Positions 44,449 to 53,397 are shown, numbered from the stretch's first letter. The stretch is 64,000 bases of DNA from JAUILA01 sp964563925 (GCA_964563925.1 CAZLZD010000021.1:1-64000), one strand, 5' to 3'. The notes: generated by a model from the letters alone, not told the origin. Numbers and translations: made by a program.

Positions 44449-45323
44449 AGGGGATTATCCTTGCCGGCGGTTCCGGCACGCGTTTATTTCCATTGACGAA
44501 ATCTGTTTCAAAACAGATTCTTCCGATATACGACAAGCCAATGGTTTATTATCCGTTGTCAGTGCTGATGATGGCGGGCATCAGGGAAATATTGATCATT
44601 TCCACCCCTGACGATCTTCCTCACTTTGAAAATCTGCTCGGAGACGGCTCGCAAATCGGACTTTCGCTCAGCTATGCCGTTCAGCCCAAACCAGAGGGAC
44701 TCGCCCAGGCATTCATCATTGGTGAATCATTTCTGGGTAAAGAACCCGCCTGTCTTATCCTGGGCGACAACATCTACTATGGTTACGGATTATCCCGGAT
44801 AGTCCGGGAGGCAGCCAGCCTCGAAAAGGGAGCATTGGTCTTTGGATACTATGTCAATGATCCGGAACGTTACGGTGTCGTGGAGTTCAATAAAGAAGGA
44901 AAGGTCCTTTCCATTGAGGAGAAGCCCGCCAGGCCCAAGTCGAACTACGCGGTTACCGGCCTGTATTTTTATGACAACACAGTCGTGGAGAAGGCCAAAG
45001 AGATCAGGCCGTCCAACCGCGGGGAACTGGAGATCACCGACTTGAATAACCTCTATCTTCAGGAAGGTGCATTAAAGGTCGAGTTGCTGGGCCGGGGGAT
45101 GGCCTGGCTTGATACCGGTACCCACCAGTCGTTGCTGCAAGCCAGCAACTTTGTCCACGCCATCGAGGAACGTCAGGGACTGAAGATAGCCTGCCTCGAA
45201 GAAATTGCCTACCGCAGCGGATATATCAGCCGGGAGCAACTCCTCGAGCTGGCCGAACCATTGAAAAAAAATCAATACGGGAAGTATCTTATCAAAATAG
45301 CATCCAACGAATTCCAGGAATGA
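44445..45323 (+). CDS. rfbA: glucose-1-phosphate thymidylyltransferase
   Basis: Makes dTDP-glucose from dTTP and glucose 1-phosphate. 292 residues with the nucleotidyltransferase signature ILAGGSGTRLFPLTKSVSKQ near residue 5, DKPMVYYPLSVLMMAGI, LGDNIYYG near residue 106 (metal-binding Asp) and the C-terminal QYGKYL. Overlaps galE and rfbB by four bases each, so these three are translationally coupled. The rfbC and rfbD genes for dTDP-rhamnose are absent here. Confidence 0.96.
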   Translation: MKGIILAGGSGTRLFPLTKSVSKQILPIYDKPMVYYPLSVLMMAGIREILIISTPDDLPHFENLLGDGSQIGLSLSYAVQPKPEGLAQAFIIGESFLGKEPACLILGDNIYYGYGLSRIVREAASLEKGALVFGYYVNDPERYGVVEFNKEGKVLSIEEKPARPKSNYAVTGLYFYDNTVVEKAKEIRPSNRGELEITDLNNLYLQEGALKVELLGRGMAWLDTGTHQSLLQASNFVHAIEERQGLKIACLEEIAYRSGYISREQLLELAEPLKKNQYGKYLIKIASNEFQE

Positions 45324-46330
45324 AACACCTTCTGATCACCGGCGGCGCAGGATTTATTGGCTCGAATTTCATTCTCTATCTGCATGAGAAATACCCAGAC
45401 TACCGGATTATCAACCTGGACAAGCTTACCTATGCGGGAGACCCTGCCAACCTGGGCGAAGTTGCGGATTCACCTCGGTACGAATTTGTCCGGGGAGATA
45501 TTAACGACCGGGAACTTGTCACTTCCCTGTTTTCACGCCATCAAATCCAGGGGGTGATCCATTTTGCGGCTGAATCCCATGTAGACAATTCCATTTCAGG
45601 GCCTGAGGCATTTATTAAAACCAATATCAACGGAACCTTTACCCTGCTCGATGTCGCCCGGACTTTCTGGCTTAAGGAGCCATTCTCCCGCGAGCAGGCC
45701 TATGAACATGCGCGCTTCCTGCATATTTCCACCGATGAGGTGTACGGTAGCCTGGGCCCGACCGGCCTTTTCACCGAACAGACACCCTATGCGCCCAACA
45801 GCCCTTACTCCGCTTCCAAGGCCTCCAGCGATATGCTGGTCAGAAGCTATTTTCACACCTACGGACTCAATGTGGTGACCACCAACTGCTCCAATAATTA
45901 CGGGCCCCGACAGCACGACGAGAAACTGATCCCGGTGATCATTCGAAATGCGGTGCAGGGTAAGCCTATACCTATTTACGGGGACGGGGAGAATGTACGG
46001 GACTGGTTGTATGTAATGGATCATTGCCGGGGAATTGACCTGGTCTTTCATGAAGGAAGGGAAGGAGAAACCTATAACGTGGGGGGAAGTAATGAACGGA
46101 CCAACAACCAGATAGTCAGAACTATATGTGAAATCCTTGACCAGAAAAAACCCCGGTCAGACGGTAAAAGCTATGCCAGCCAGATCACTTTTGTCAAGGA
46201 CAGGGCAGGGCATGACCGGCGCTATGCCATTGATTCATCAAAAATTAAAGATGAATTAGGATGGAATCCAGAAGAGACATTTGAATCAGGAATTTTTAAA
46301 ACGGTTGATTGGTATTTGAAACGTTATTAA
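45320..46330 (+). CDS. rfbB: dTDP-glucose 4,6-dehydratase
   Basis: Converts dTDP-glucose to dTDP-4-keto-6-deoxyglucose, the entry to dTDP-rhamnose and other deoxysugars. 336 residues with TGGAGFIGSNFILYL near residue 6, DKLTYAGDPANL near residue 33, HFAAESHVDNSI near residue 80, the HISTDEVYGSLG catalytic segment near residue 130 (Asp-Glu pair), and YSASKASSD (catalytic Tyr and Lys) near 160. GERNIDRRGHDRRYAI-like DRAGHDRRYAIDSSKI is near the end. Last of the coupled galE-rfbA-rfbB set. Confidence 0.96.
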   Translation: MKHLLITGGAGFIGSNFILYLHEKYPDYRIINLDKLTYAGDPANLGEVADSPRYEFVRGDINDRELVTSLFSRHQIQGVIHFAAESHVDNSISGPEAFIKTNINGTFTLLDVARTFWLKEPFSREQAYEHARFLHISTDEVYGSLGPTGLFTEQTPYAPNSPYSASKASSDMLVRSYFHTYGLNVVTTNCSNNYGPRQHDEKLIPVIIRNAVQGKPIPIYGDGENVRDWLYVMDHCRGIDLVFHEGREGETYNVGGSNERTNNQIVRTICEILDQKKPRSDGKSYASQITFVKDRAGHDRRYAIDSSKIKDELGWNPEETFESGIFKTVDWYLKRY

Positions 46331-46359
46331 ATAACTTACTCCCAGTAAATTAATACGCC

Positions 46360-47451
46360 ATTAGCACACTGATTAAATACTCCCTTACTTCATTTAGTTT
46401 CGCGTTCTTTCTGTTTCCGGTCATCATTCACGTGCTGCAAAAAAAGCGGATCCTGGATGTCCCGGACAAACGCAAACTACATGTTGTGCATAAACCCTCC
46501 ATGGGGGGAATCCCCATCTTCATGGGTGGGATCTTTGCCATGATGATCTGGCTTCCGGCAGAGTCCTTTGTTGAGGTGCGCTACCTTTTCATGGCGCTGT
46601 CGCTGATCTTTATCACGGGCCTGAGGGATGACCTCGTCCCGCTTCCGGCCTCCGTTAAACTTGCAGGTCAGATCATTCCTGCCTGCATCATGATTTACTG
46701 GGGCGGGGTAGAATTGAATTCACTGTACGGGTTTGGCAGCGAAACATTATTTCCAGGCATTATTACCTGGGTCCTTTCCCTGTTCACCATCGTGGTAGTT
46801 ACAAACAGCTTTAATTTAATTGATGGCCTGGACGGCCTGGCGGGTACAATCAGCCTGATTATCCTGTCTGCATTTGGTATTTGGTTTTACATGCTGGACC
46901 AGGTTGTTCTGAGTTACGTGGCCTTTGCCTGTATTGGCGGGGTGATTGCTTTCCTTCTTTTTAACTGGCAACCCAGCCGGATATTTATGGGTGATACCGG
47001 GGCACTTATACTTGGCTTTCTGATCACCTGTATGTCTATCATCTTCATTAACAAAAACTTCGCCCTGCCTGAAGGCCACACGTATAAGTTCACCGCCACA
47101 GTGAGTACATGCTTAGCCGTCATGATTATTCCTCTTCTGGATACATTACGCGTTTTTATCATCCGGGTGAGCCAGGGCAGGTCACCCTTTGAGGCAGATA
47201 AAAATCACCTGCACCATGAATTGATCAAACTGGGAATGCCGCATTCGACAGCCGTCCTTATCCTTGGAATGGTCAACCTGTCATTCATTTTTGTGGTGGT
47301 TCTGGGTCAGAATCTTGGAGACAGCATTATGTTTCCGATCATCAGCGTCCTGGTAGCTGTTTACCTGATTATTCTCAAAATTGCAGGATTACGAAGCGCC
47401 CGCAGGGCCCTTTCCTTAAAATCCAAGACACAAAAAGCTGCTATTCAGTAA
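46360..47451 (+). CDS. MraY/WecA-like polyprenyl-phosphate sugar-1-phosphate transferase, start unclear
   Basis: Transfers a sugar 1-phosphate (typically GlcNAc) from UDP-sugar to undecaprenyl phosphate, starting a lipid-linked polysaccharide. Visible family motifs: DVPDKRKLHVVHKPSMGGI, GLRDDLVPLPASVKL (catalytic-metal DD), SFNLIDGLDGLAG, and FMGDTGALILGF, with about ten helices. The first canonical start is GTG at 46432, but this would cut the conserved first helix. The same frame is open back to a TAA at 46351 and encodes a hydrophobic segment (FSFAFFLFPVIIHVLQ). The only candidates there are ATT 46360, CTG 46369 or ATT 46372. I give the longest possibility. The 3' end overlaps cysQ by 36 bases. 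Confidence 0.85.
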   Translation: MSTLIKYSLTSFSFAFFLFPVIIHVLQKKRILDVPDKRKLHVVHKPSMGGIPIFMGGIFAMMIWLPAESFVEVRYLFMALSLIFITGLRDDLVPLPASVKLAGQIIPACIMIYWGGVELNSLYGFGSETLFPGIITWVLSLFTIVVVTNSFNLIDGLDGLAGTISLIILSAFGIWFYMLDQVVLSYVAFACIGGVIAFLLFNWQPSRIFMGDTGALILGFLITCMSIIFINKNFALPEGHTYKFTATVSTCLAVMIIPLLDTLRVFIIRVSQGRSPFEADKNHLHHELIKLGMPHSTAVLILGMVNLSFIFVVVLGQNLGDSIMFPIISVLVAVYLIILKIAGLRSARRALSLKSKTQKAAIQ

Positions 47452-48174
47452 GTTTTCCTTGTTATACAGGAAAGGATCGGGCCCCGTTTCCTTCAGAACC
47501 CGGCCGCCGGCAGCTTCCACAATTGCCTGACCGGCTGCAGTGTCCCATTCCATAGTCGGACCAAACCGGTAATAAACATCGGCTTTGCCTTCAGCAACCA
47601 TACAGAATTTCAGGGAGCTGCCCACCGATATGCTGTCCTGCACATCGTAGCGCTGCAATACCTCCTCCTCCTCAGGAGAAGCATGTGACTTGCTCCGCAC
47701 TGCGATCCGGTCATCCGATTTATTGTTAACCTTCAGTGTGATTTTTTCGGTCCCTTTCAATTTGTAGGCCTCTTCCGCAGTACCCACATAATAGGTATCG
47801 AGTACCGGCGCATAAATAAACCCGGCTACAGGAACACGCTTGTGGATAAGAGCGATGTTTACCGTAAACTCACCGTTCCTGTTAATAAACTCCTTGGTGC
47901 CATCCAGCGGGTCTACCAGCCAGTAATACTCATAGGAACGTCGCTTTTCATAGGGAATGCCTGCCCCTTCCTCCGACAGGATGGGGATGTCGGGATAATG
48001 CTTCCTGAGCGACTCCATAATGACCTCATGGGATGCCTTGTCGGCCAGGGTCAGCGGCGACTTGTCGTCCTTGTAATCGACGTCGGAAGCAAGGGCCAGG
48101 TTGGAGTATATTTTCATGATGGCATGACCAGCATGACGGGTAATTTCGAGGATAGTGTCTTGATTTATAGTCAT
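47416..48174 (-). CDS. cysQ: 3'(2'),5'-bisphosphate nucleotidase CysQ
   Basis: Hydrolyses 3'-phosphoadenosine 5'-phosphate (PAP), the by-product of PAPS use, to AMP. A 252-residue inositol-monophosphatase fold enzyme with ILSEEGAGIPYEKR near residue 69 (metal Glu), WLVDPLDGTKEFINRNGEFT near residue 89 (DPLDGT) and the C-terminal MEWDTAAGQAIVEAAGG (metal Asp). It is divergent from cysC and convergent, with 36 bases of overlap, to the WecA-like gene. A one-mismatch box (TAGCTTTA, minus strand 48192-48199) may be its promoter. Confidence 0.95.
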   Translation of the reverse strand: MTINQDTILEITRHAGHAIMKIYSNLALASDVDYKDDKSPLTLADKASHEVIMESLRKHYPDIPILSEEGAGIPYEKRRSYEYYWLVDPLDGTKEFINRNGEFTVNIALIHKRVPVAGFIYAPVLDTYYVGTAEEAYKLKGTEKITLKVNNKSDDRIAVRSKSHASPEEEEVLQRYDVQDSISVGSSLKFCMVAEGKADVYYRFGPTMEWDTAAGQAIVEAAGGRVLKETGPDPFLYNKENLLNSSFLCLGF

Positions 48175-48238
48175 TTTTCAGGGGTAAGAAGTAAAGCTAG
48201 GAAAATATGATAATGTTTAAAACTTTATTAAATAATTG

Positions 48239-48246
48239 TAGCTTTG
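48239..48246 (+). promoter_or_regulatory. -7 promoter element of the cysC operon
   Basis: TAGCTTTG, a full TAnnTTTG match, 18 bases before the cysC ATG. Confidence 0.55.
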
Positions 48247-48264
48247 TCGTTTCAGAAGGAAAAC

Positions 48265-48861
48265 ATGGCAGAAAATATACATCCGATTTTCGATACGATC
48301 CTGCAAACCGGGGAAAAAGAGGCCCTGTTGAAACAACGGGCCGTTGTACTTTGGATGGTAGGTCTGTCAGGATCCGGAAAAAGCACCCTGGCACGAGGTC
48401 TCGAAAAAGCCCTTCATGAGGAAGGCTTTCTGACTGCATTACTCGACGGGGATAATTTACGATCCGGATTAAATAACAACCTGGGATTTTCCCAGGAAGA
48501 CAGAAAGGAGAATATCCGCCGGGCAGCGGAAGCATCCGCTTTGCTGGCTTCCAACGGAGTGGTTACCATTTGCTCGCTGATCAGTCCGACCCGGGAAATC
48601 CGGGCTATGGCCAAAGATATCATTGGTTCAGCGTATCGCGAGGTCTTTGTGGAATGCCCGCTGGAAGTCTGCGAACAACGTGATGTAAAAGGCTTGTATG
48701 CCAAAGCCCGTAAGGGCGAGATCCGTGATTTCACCGGCATTGATTCTCCGTTTGATCCGCCGCAGTCCCCGAACCTTCGAATTAACACCGCTGAAACATC
48801 GCTTGAGGAGGCGCTTGAGCAGCTGAAAAAATTTGTATTACCTCAAATCAAGTATACCTGA
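48265..48861 (+). CDS. cysC: adenylylsulfate kinase
   Basis: Phosphorylates APS to PAPS. From the ATG at 48265 (198 residues, MAENIHP) it has the P-loop GLSGSGKSTLA near residue 32, LLDGDNLRSGLNNNLGFS near residue 58, the SLISPTREIRAMAK segment near 105 and KGLYAKARKGEIRDFTGIDSP (substrate lid) near residue 150. The TTG seven codons upstream coincides with the promoter box and is rejected. Four bases before cysD. Confidence 0.96.
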   Translation: MAENIHPIFDTILQTGEKEALLKQRAVVLWMVGLSGSGKSTLARGLEKALHEEGFLTALLDGDNLRSGLNNNLGFSQEDRKENIRRAAEASALLASNGVVTICSLISPTREIRAMAKDIIGSAYREVFVECPLEVCEQRDVKGLYAKARKGEIRDFTGIDSPFDPPQSPNLRINTAETSLEEALEQLKKFVLPQIKYT

Positions 48862-48865
48862 TTAC

Positions 48866-49771
48866 ATGAGTGCATATAACCTTACCCATATAAAGGAACT
48901 GGAAGCAGAAGCCATTTATGTCCTGCGTGAAGTCGCGGCCCAGTTTGAGAATCCTGCCCTTCTGTTTTCGGGCGGAAAGGATTCGATAACGGTCGCACAC
49001 CTGGCCAGAAAAGCTTTCTTCCCTTCCAAAATCCCGTTTCCACTGGTACATATTGATACCGGTCACAACTTCCCGGAGACGATAGAATTCCGTGATAAAT
49101 TTATCCGGGAAATTCATGCCGACCTCATTGTGGGGTCTGTACAGCGTTCCATCGACGAGGGAAAAGTTGCTGAGGAAAAAGGATATGCCGCCAGTCGGAA
49201 TGCCCTTCAGACCGTGACCCTTCTCGATACGATCGAAGAGCACAAATTTGACGCCTGCATCGGGGGCGCCCGCCGTGACGAAGAAAAGGCCCGTGCCAAA
49301 GAGCGATTCTTCTCGCACCGCGATGAATTCGGTCAGTGGGACCCCAAAAACCAGCGGCCCGAGCTGTGGAATATTTTCAATGGCAAAAAACACTACGGTG
49401 AGAATTTCCGCATCTTCCCTATCAGTAACTGGACTGAAATGGATGTATGGCAATATATTCTCATGGAAAAAATTGAACTTCCCAGCCTGTACTTTGCACA
49501 TGACCGCGATGTATTTCGCCGGGATGGTGTATTGATGTCAACCGGAGAATTCATGCAGCGCCGTGAACAGGAGCCGGTGGAGCGGAAAAAAATACGATTC
49601 CGTACCATTGGGGACATGACATGTACCGGGGCGGTGGAATCCAGCGCTGCCAGCCTGGAGGAAATTATTGATGAGGTGGCCGCATCACGCGTCACCGAAC
49701 GCGGAACCCGTTCCGACGATAAAAGGTCAGAAGCAGCCATGGAAGACCGGAAAAAACAAGGCTATTTCTAA
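48866..49771 (+). CDS. cysD: sulfate adenylyltransferase subunit 2
   Basis: The catalytic ATP pyrophosphatase subunit of ATP sulfurylase, making APS from sulfate and ATP. From the ATG at 48866 (301 residues) it shows ENPALLFSGGKDSITVAHLA near residue 26 (PP-loop SGGKDS), LVHIDTGHNFPETIEFRD near residue 55, IGGARRDEEKARAKER and the FPISNWTEMDVWQYI segment. The C-terminal TERGTRSDDK tail is typical. The ATG at 48833 would lie in cysC. Operates with CysN. Confidence 0.96.
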   Translation: MSAYNLTHIKELEAEAIYVLREVAAQFENPALLFSGGKDSITVAHLARKAFFPSKIPFPLVHIDTGHNFPETIEFRDKFIREIHADLIVGSVQRSIDEGKVAEEKGYAASRNALQTVTLLDTIEEHKFDACIGGARRDEEKARAKERFFSHRDEFGQWDPKNQRPELWNIFNGKKHYGENFRIFPISNWTEMDVWQYILMEKIELPSLYFAHDRDVFRRDGVLMSTGEFMQRREQEPVERKKIRFRTIGDMTCTGAVESSAASLEEIIDEVAASRVTERGTRSDDKRSEAAMEDRKKQGYF

Positions 49772-49790
49772 TATAATTACGAACAGAGGA

Positions 49791-51083
49791 ATGACTGTCA
49801 ATACACAAGAAAGCGTGGACTCAAAAGGATATCTGGATATGGAATTGCTGCGGTTTACCACCGCAGGGAGCGTTGATGACGGTAAAAGTACCCTGATCGG
49901 ACGCCTCCTGTATGATTCCAAGTCTATTTTCGAGGACCAGTACGAAGCCATAGAGGAATCAAGCCGGAAAAAAGGGGATGAAAATGTCAACCTGGCACTG
50001 CTTACCGACGGACTAAGGGCTGAAAGGGAGCAGGGAATCACTATTGACGTGGCCTACCGCTATTTTGCCACCCCTAAACGCAAATTTATAATTGCCGATA
50101 CCCCGGGGCATATTCAGTATACCCGGAATATGGTGACAGGCGCTTCAACGGCCAACCTGGCCCTTATCCTGGTCGACGCACGTAAGGGGGTGGTCGAGCA
50201 AACCTATCGTCATACATTCATTGCTTCCCTGCTGGGGATTCCTCACATTGTCTTCTGTATCAATAAAATGGACCTGATCGATTACGATGAGGGTAAATTT
50301 GAGGAAATCAAGGATGCCATCGAGAATTTTTCATCGAAACTGGATGTAAAAGACATCAGGTTTATTCCGATCAGTGCCCTGAAAGGGGATAACGTAGTTA
50401 ATACATCGGAAAACACACCATGGTACAAAGGGGGTACACTCCTTTACATGCTCGAAACGATCCATATCGGCAGTGACCATAACCACATCGATTGCCGCTT
50501 CCCGGTCCAGTGTGTGATCCGTCCGCAATCGGATGAATATCATGACTTCAGGGGGTATGCAGGCAGAATTGCCGGAGGTATCTTCAAGCCCGGAGACGAG
50601 GTAATGGCCCTGCCTTCCGGTTTTACCTCAAAGATCAAGACCATTGAAACGATGGATGGTACGCTCACCGAGGCATTCGCCCCGCAGTCAGTAACCATCA
50701 CCCTGGAAGACGAAATAGATATTAGCCGGGGCGATATGATCGTCCGAACCAATAACCGTCCGCATGTGGACCAGGATGTGGAAATGATGATTTGCTGGAT
50801 GAGTGACAGGCCCCTTCAGCTCAATGGCAAATACATGGTTAAGCATACCACGAACGACGTGCGTTGTGTCGTGAAGGATATCCAGTACAAGGTGGATATC
50901 AACACCCTCCACCGCCTGGAGAAGGACAAGGATATCCAGATGAATGACATTGCCAGGGTGCGGATCAGGACGACCAAACCTTTGTTGTTTGACCGGTATA
51001 ACCGAAACAGGAATACAGGAAGCCTCATCCTAATCGATGAAGCCACCAATGAAACGGTTGGCGCTGGAATGATCATCACATGA
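49791..51083 (+). CDS. cysN: sulfate adenylyltransferase subunit 1 (GTPase)
   Basis: The EF-Tu-like GTPase that drives CysD. From the ATG at 49791 (430 residues) it has TAGSVDDGKSTLIGRLLYD near residue 24 (G1), the EREQGITIDVAYRYF switch, IADTPGHIQYTRNM (G3 DTPGH) near residue 98 and CINKMDL (G4 NKMD) near residue 158, followed by two beta-barrel domains. No fused APS kinase; that is the separate cysC. It overlaps pheS by four bases. Confidence 0.96.
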   Translation: MTVNTQESVDSKGYLDMELLRFTTAGSVDDGKSTLIGRLLYDSKSIFEDQYEAIEESSRKKGDENVNLALLTDGLRAEREQGITIDVAYRYFATPKRKFIIADTPGHIQYTRNMVTGASTANLALILVDARKGVVEQTYRHTFIASLLGIPHIVFCINKMDLIDYDEGKFEEIKDAIENFSSKLDVKDIRFIPISALKGDNVVNTSENTPWYKGGTLLYMLETIHIGSDHNHIDCRFPVQCVIRPQSDEYHDFRGYAGRIAGGIFKPGDEVMALPSGFTSKIKTIETMDGTLTEAFAPQSVTITLEDEIDISRGDMIVRTNNRPHVDQDVEMMICWMSDRPLQLNGKYMVKHTTNDVRCVVKDIQYKVDINTLHRLEKDKDIQMNDIARVRIRTTKPLLFDRYNRNRNTGSLILIDEATNETVGAGMIIT

Positions 51084-52108
51084 TTCAGGAAAAAGTAAAC
51101 CAAATATCAGCAGAGATTGAGGCCTACCAGGCTGAAACCAGCGACGAACTGGAACAATACCGCCTGCGGTTTATCAGTAAAAAGAGCGTCGTAGGCGAAC
51201 TCTTTGGATTGCTTAAGGATGTCCCCAATGAGCAAAAAAGAGAGGTAGGACACCTCCTCAATCAACTTAAGGAACAGGCACAGGCCAAATTCAAGGAGCT
51301 GATCAAAGGACTTGAGTCAACTTCAGGCGGAGGAAAGGATGCCCCCGTGGATATGACCCTGCCTTCCGCGGGATTTGAGCGCGGAAGCATACATCCCCTG
51401 ACCTATGTGCGAAACAAGATCATCGAGATTTTTGAGCGGATAGGATTTAATGTGGCAGACGGACCGGAAATTGAGGATGACTGGCACAACTTTACCGCGC
51501 TTAATTTCCCGGAAAATCATCCGGCACGGGAAATGCAGGATACGTTTTTTATCGAAAAGAATCCGGATATCGTCCTGCGCACCCATACTTCGGGAGTCCA
51601 GATTCGGTTAATGGAAAATAAGAAACCGCCTTTGCGGAGTATCATGCCGGGAAGGGTATACCGGAACGAAGCTGTCTCGGCACGGGCTCACTGTGTGTTT
51701 CATCAGGTGGAAGGGCTCTATGTCAACAGGAACGTGAGCTTTGTGGATCTGAAGCAGACTCTGTATCATTTCGCGAAGGAGATGTTTTCTCAGGACACAA
51801 AAGTAAGATTCAGGCCTTCATTTTTCCCGTTTACCGAGCCGAGTGCAGAAATTGACATCTCGTGTCAGATCTGTAATGGTGACGGTTGCCAGTTATGTAA
51901 ATACACCGGGTGGGTGGAGATTGCAGGTTCCGGCATGGTTGATCCCAATGTCCTGGAAAACTGCGGCATTGACAGTACCGAATTTACCGGCTTCGCATTT
52001 GGAATGGGCATCGAACGTATTACCCAGCTGAAATTCCAGGTTAATGATCTCCGTCTCTACACGGAGAATGATGTTCGCTTTCTCAAACAATTCAGCACCT
52101 TACACTGA
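51080..52108 (+). CDS. pheS: phenylalanyl-tRNA synthetase alpha subunit
   Basis: Catalytic subunit of the (alpha-beta)2 class II synthetase. 342 residues: an N-terminal coiled coil (about 1-85) followed by the catalytic domain with DTFFIEKNPDIVLRTHTSGV (motif 2 region), the MPGRVYRNEAVSARAHCVFH segment near residue 190, FRPSFFPFTEPSAEIDISC near residue 237 and FGMGIERITQLKF (motif 3) near residue 310. Four Cys (CQICNGDGCQLC) sit near residues 257-268. Coupled by ATGA to cysN and by TGATG to the next gene; pheT is not in the window. Confidence 0.96.
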   Translation: MIQEKVNQISAEIEAYQAETSDELEQYRLRFISKKSVVGELFGLLKDVPNEQKREVGHLLNQLKEQAQAKFKELIKGLESTSGGGKDAPVDMTLPSAGFERGSIHPLTYVRNKIIEIFERIGFNVADGPEIEDDWHNFTALNFPENHPAREMQDTFFIEKNPDIVLRTHTSGVQIRLMENKKPPLRSIMPGRVYRNEAVSARAHCVFHQVEGLYVNRNVSFVDLKQTLYHFAKEMFSQDTKVRFRPSFFPFTEPSAEIDISCQICNGDGCQLCKYTGWVEIAGSGMVDPNVLENCGIDSTEFTGFAFGMGIERITQLKFQVNDLRLYTENDVRFLKQFSTLH

Positions 52109-52965
52109 TGCAATCCTTGCGCACCATAGCGGTGGTGGGTGCGGGCACCATGGGACAGGGCATAGCCCAGATGGCTGCAATGGCCGGTTTTGATACCCTC
52201 CTTTTTGACGTAAACCAGGAGGCCCTGGAGAATGCCCTGAAAGGAATTACCGGTAACCTGGACAAAGGGATCGACAAAGGCAAGGTCACTGAAGAAGAAA
52301 AGAAAGATACCCTGGCCCATATACGCCTGGTCTCTGACCTGGACGAAGTGCAGGCCGATTTTATAATCGAAGCTATCATTGAGAACCTGGAGGTTAAACG
52401 GGACCTCTTTACAAGGCTGGAGGCCATCAATGCGGCGCATACCATCCTGGCTACCAATACATCGTCATTACCGGTAACGCGCATTGCTACGGGCATGCAA
52501 CGTCCCGGAAATATCGTGGGCATGCATTTTTTCAATCCTGCACATATCATGAAACTCGTGGAAGTGGTCAGGGGAGCGGCTACCCGGGAAGATGTTGTAC
52601 AAATTACCTCTGAACTGGCCGTAAAAATGAATAAAGTACCGGCTCAAGCAAAAGACAGTCCTGGTTTTATCGTTAACAGGGTAGCGAGGCATTTTTATGT
52701 GGAGTCACTTAAGATCCTTGAAGAACAGGCAGCGGATGCGCCGGCGATAGACCGGATTCTCAGGGCTTCCGGTTTCAGGATGGGTCCTTTTGAGTTAATG
52801 GACCTGATCGGCGTGGATACCAACTATTCAGTAACGGAAAGTATGTTTCATTCCTTCCACTATGATGCGAAATTCCGGCCCAGCCGCATACAGCAGCAAA
52901 TGGTGGATGCCGGACATCACGGGAGAAAAACAGGGCGCGGGTTTTATGAATATGACAAGGAGTAG
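52108..52965 (+). CDS. 3-hydroxybutyryl-CoA dehydrogenase
   Basis: Oxidises 3-hydroxyacyl-CoA with NAD, or reduces acetoacetyl-CoA. 285 residues with the Rossmann motif VVGAGTMGQGIAQMAAMAG near residue 8, the FIIEAIIENLEVKRDLF segment near residue 88, ATNTSSLPVTRIA and GMHFFNPAHIMKLVEVVRG (catalytic His) near residue 138, KDSPGFIVNRVARHFYVES, and GPFELMDLIGVD (3HCDH C-terminal). Full length, unlike the paralogue at 15199-15855. It shares one base with the pheS stop and overlaps the lipoprotein gene by 20 bases. Confidence 0.94.
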   Translation: MQSLRTIAVVGAGTMGQGIAQMAAMAGFDTLLFDVNQEALENALKGITGNLDKGIDKGKVTEEEKKDTLAHIRLVSDLDEVQADFIIEAIIENLEVKRDLFTRLEAINAAHTILATNTSSLPVTRIATGMQRPGNIVGMHFFNPAHIMKLVEVVRGAATREDVVQITSELAVKMNKVPAQAKDSPGFIVNRVARHFYVESLKILEEQAADAPAIDRILRASGFRMGPFELMDLIGVDTNYSVTESMFHSFHYDAKFRPSRIQQQMVDAGHHGRKTGRGFYEYDKE

Positions 52966-53389
52966 TTTTCTCTTTCTTCTGGCGCTGGCCTTTGCCGGCT
53001 GCGACAATGACCCGGTTCCGGCGGAAATTCCACCGGCCACCTTTGATGATATCTTTATTAATCTCGACTTACCGGAATACCAGCCCCTTGATGTGCAGGG
53101 CTATGTGTATATCCAGGCCGGAGGCGGCAGTAATGGCATTATCCTGTATAAAAACAGTGCTTCGGATTACAACGCCTATGAACGCACCTGTTCGTACGAT
53201 CCTTACAGTGCCACCGCCATTATCGAGGTTACACCAGGCAACATCTCCATGGTCGATTACACCTGCAATTCTTATTTCGGATTTGAAAGCGGGCAGCCCC
53301 AGGGTGGTCCTGCCTACGTTCCGTTACGGCAATACACGGTCATCCAGACGGGTCGCTCCCTGACGATTACTGACGAACCGCTGAATTAA
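52946..53389 (+). CDS. lipoprotein with Rieske-like fold lacking typical ligands
   Basis: 147 residues from the ATG at 52946 (MNMTRSS). A signal peptide with lipobox AFAGC (Cys about 19, followed by DND) marks export and lipidation. The body resembles a Rieske domain: a GYVYIQAGGGSNGIILYKN strand region, ERTCSYDP near residue 74, and YTCNSYFGFESGQPQGGPA near residue 103, then LRQYTVIQTGRSLTITDE. The two Cys remain, but the paired His of CxH and CxxH are missing, so an Fe-S cluster of the Rieske type is unlikely. The first frame ATG at 52862 lies inside hbd. Confidence 0.65.
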   Translation: MNMTRSSFLFLLALAFAGCDNDPVPAEIPPATFDDIFINLDLPEYQPLDVQGYVYIQAGGGSNGIILYKNSASDYNAYERTCSYDPYSATAIIEVTPGNISMVDYTCNSYFGFESGQPQGGPAYVPLRQYTVIQTGRSLTITDEPLN

Positions 53390-53397
53390 TTCAGCGG
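53378..53397. repeat. 20-base perfect palindrome over two convergent stop codons
   Basis: CCGCTGAATTAATTCAGCGG spans the lipoprotein TAA and the moxR TGA. As RNA it forms an 8-bp stem with a TTAA loop on either strand. Neither side has a T-run, so it is at most a weak bidirectional terminator or 3'-end stabiliser. Confidence 0.5.

Noticed and set aside
41139..47451. Complete dTDP-rhamnose pathway
   Set aside because: Only rfbA and rfbB are present; rfbC and rfbD are not seen in the window, so the final sugar cannot be assigned.
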